This document shows, piece after piece, positions 4,121 through 5,198 of a stretch of DNA of 5,198 bases. A program made the translations under genes and the position numbers. The notes beneath the pieces are model-generated. The model saw only the letters and a list, made by a program, of their open reading frames with translations. It searched no databases and was not told the origin of the DNA. Position 1 is the stretch's first letter. Every line of letters starts with the position of its first letter. This stretch comes from an uncultured Oscillibacter sp. (lineage in GTDB: Bacteria; Bacillota; Clostridia; Oscillospirales; Oscillospiraceae), in the NCBI GenBank assembly GCA_946530565.1, contig CAMNAE010000135.1:1-5198 (forward strand), read 5' to 3'.

Positions 4121-5198
4121 ATGGAGATTAAACGTGATCTGTATCTGAAAAAACTGATCTCCTGTATGTGGGATGGTCAGGTCAAAGTCATTACCGGCAT
4201 CCGCAGATGCGGGAAGTCATACCTCCTGCACACCATCTTCAGAAACTATCTTCTGGAGCAGGGGGTGAAGGAGGATCATATCCTTTCTTATGAACTGGAT
4301 CTTGTAAGATTCATCCGCTACAGGAACCCGCTTGAACTGGCAAAAGAGGTTCGGGAGCACGTCGAGGGCAGTCCTGACCGGTTTTATCTGTTCGTGGACG
4401 AGATCCAGATGTCCGACGAAGTTCCGAATCCCTATAACCCAAAAGGGAAAGCCATAACTTTCTATGACGCTCTTAACGATCTGAAATCCCTTCCCAACCT
4501 GGATATCTATGTGACCGGCAGCAATTCCAGAATGCTTTCAAGCGATATCCTTACCGAGTTCCGCGGTCGAAGCGACAATGTTCGGGTGCATCCCTTAAGC
4601 TTCTCGGAGTACTACGCCTTTGTCGGCGGCGACAGGACGGAAGCCTTTGACAACTATGCTTTCTACGGAGGCATGCCACTGGTTCTGTCAAGGCCGGATG
4701 AAACCGCAAAGATGGATTACCTGAAAGCTCTTATCTCGGAGGTCTATCTGAAGGATATAGTAGAGCGTAAAAAAAACAAGCGGGAAGATGTGCTCTCTGC
4801 CGCTCTGGATCTTTTATGCTCCTCTGTCGGATCGCTGACGAACCCGAACAATATTGCCAATTCTCTGAATTCCAGACAAAAGCTTGCCGGGGAGGATACT
4901 GTCGCGCCAAATACCGTTAAGGCATATATCGGTCATCTGATCGATTCCTATCTGTTTGAGGAGTGCCGGCGGTATGATGTGAAAGGCAGGGACTATTTTG
5001 ACTACCCCAACAAGTATTACTGCGATGATCTGGGACTTCGGAATGCAAGAATCGGCTTCCGTCAGCAGGAAATGACCCATATCATGGAGAACATCATCTA
5101 CAATGATCTTCGCATCCGAGGCTGCCAGGTCGATATCGGTATTGTGTACGGCACAGAAAAGAATAAAGCCGGGCAGACCGTCCAGGTTCCCAGGGAAA
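4121..5198 (+). CDS. AAA-family ATPase with DUF4143 C-terminal region (partial, C-terminus off window)
   Basis: The frame is open for 359 codons to the window end. Residues 26-33 are a Walker A motif (GIRRCGKS). Residues 88-96 (FYLFVDEIQ) are Walker B with D93 and E94. Residues 131-138 (VTGSNSRM) fit sensor 1, and FRGR (147-150) supplies a conserved arginine pair. PLSFSEYY (158-165) and YGGMP (182-186) are typical family landmarks, as is ENIIYNDLR in the DUF4143 part. This is the AAA_14 plus DUF4143 architecture, usually about 400-450 residues, so perhaps 50-90 residues are missing, including most of the C-terminal nuclease-like fold. The cellular role of the family is not established; proposals include toxin-antitoxin-like, defence or mobile-DNA functions. 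The gene is visibly poorer in GC (roughly half) than the other three genes, suggesting separate ancestry. It has its own promoter within duplicated operator-like elements. Confidence 0.92.
   Translation, partial: MEIKRDLYLKKLISCMWDGQVKVITGIRRCGKSYLLHTIFRNYLLEQGVKEDHILSYELDLVRFIRYRNPLELAKEVREHVEGSPDRFYLFVDEIQMSDEVPNPYNPKGKAITFYDALNDLKSLPNLDIYVTGSNSRMLSSDILTEFRGRSDNVRVHPLSFSEYYAFVGGDRTEAFDNYAFYGGMPLVLSRPDETAKMDYLKALISEVYLKDIVERKKNKREDVLSAALDLLCSSVGSLTNPNNIANSLNSRQKLAGEDTVAPNTVKAYIGHLIDSYLFEECRRYDVKGRDYFDYPNKYYCDDLGLRNARIGFRQQEMTHIMENIIYNDLRIRGCQVDIGIVYGTEKNKAGQTVQVPRE

Noticed and set aside
4814..5080. Minus-strand open frame inside the ATPase gene
   Set aside because: Antisense shadow of a well-supported gene with no start signals.

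Overview
The window looks like chromosomal DNA from a GC-rich, gut-type Clostridia, most likely Oscillospirales/Ruminococcaceae. This is inferred from gene content: a secreted BspA-type leucine-rich-repeat protein running into a type I dockerin, a small XRE-like helix-turn-helix protein of a kind common in these bacteria, a zinc-ribbon/transmembrane protein, and an AAA ATPase of the DUF4143 class. Strong AAGGAG-type ribosome binding sites and TTGACA/TATAAT promoters also fit a Firmicute. No rRNA or other phylogenetic marker is present, so the taxon is an inference.

Layout: positions 1-1990 (minus strand) hold the secreted LRR protein, open for 663 codons and cut by the window start just inside its dockerin. 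Its leader and a near-perfect sigma-A promoter lie at 1991-2123. Divergently, 2266-2736 (plus) encodes a 156-residue XRE-like protein preceded by a very stable hairpin. After a 124-bp gap with another hairpin and an extended -10 promoter, 2861-3673 (plus) encodes a 270-residue protein with a cytoplasmic zinc ribbon, one membrane helix, a Glu/Pro/Ala-rich stalk and a helical C-terminal domain. The 447-bp gap 3674-4120 has no credible gene. It holds an inverted pair of dispersed-repeat units, a possible terminator, and a promoter flanked by two copies of a 36-bp inverted-repeat element. From 4121 to the window end (plus) runs an AAA_14/DUF4143-type ATPase, cut off before its stop.

The four genes do not form an obvious pathway. 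The LRR-dockerin protein is an exported adhesion or scaffold-docking protein. The XRE-like protein is a probable DNA-binding regulator. The zinc-ribbon protein is a membrane protein of unknown role. The ATPase is visibly less GC-rich than the others and has its own promoter, so it looks like a separate, possibly acquired unit. The least expected structure is the duplicated inverted-repeat element on both sides of the ATPase promoter: two half-sites 25 bp apart, with the same geometry repeated 78 bp downstream. It suggests dedicated, perhaps autoregulatory, control.
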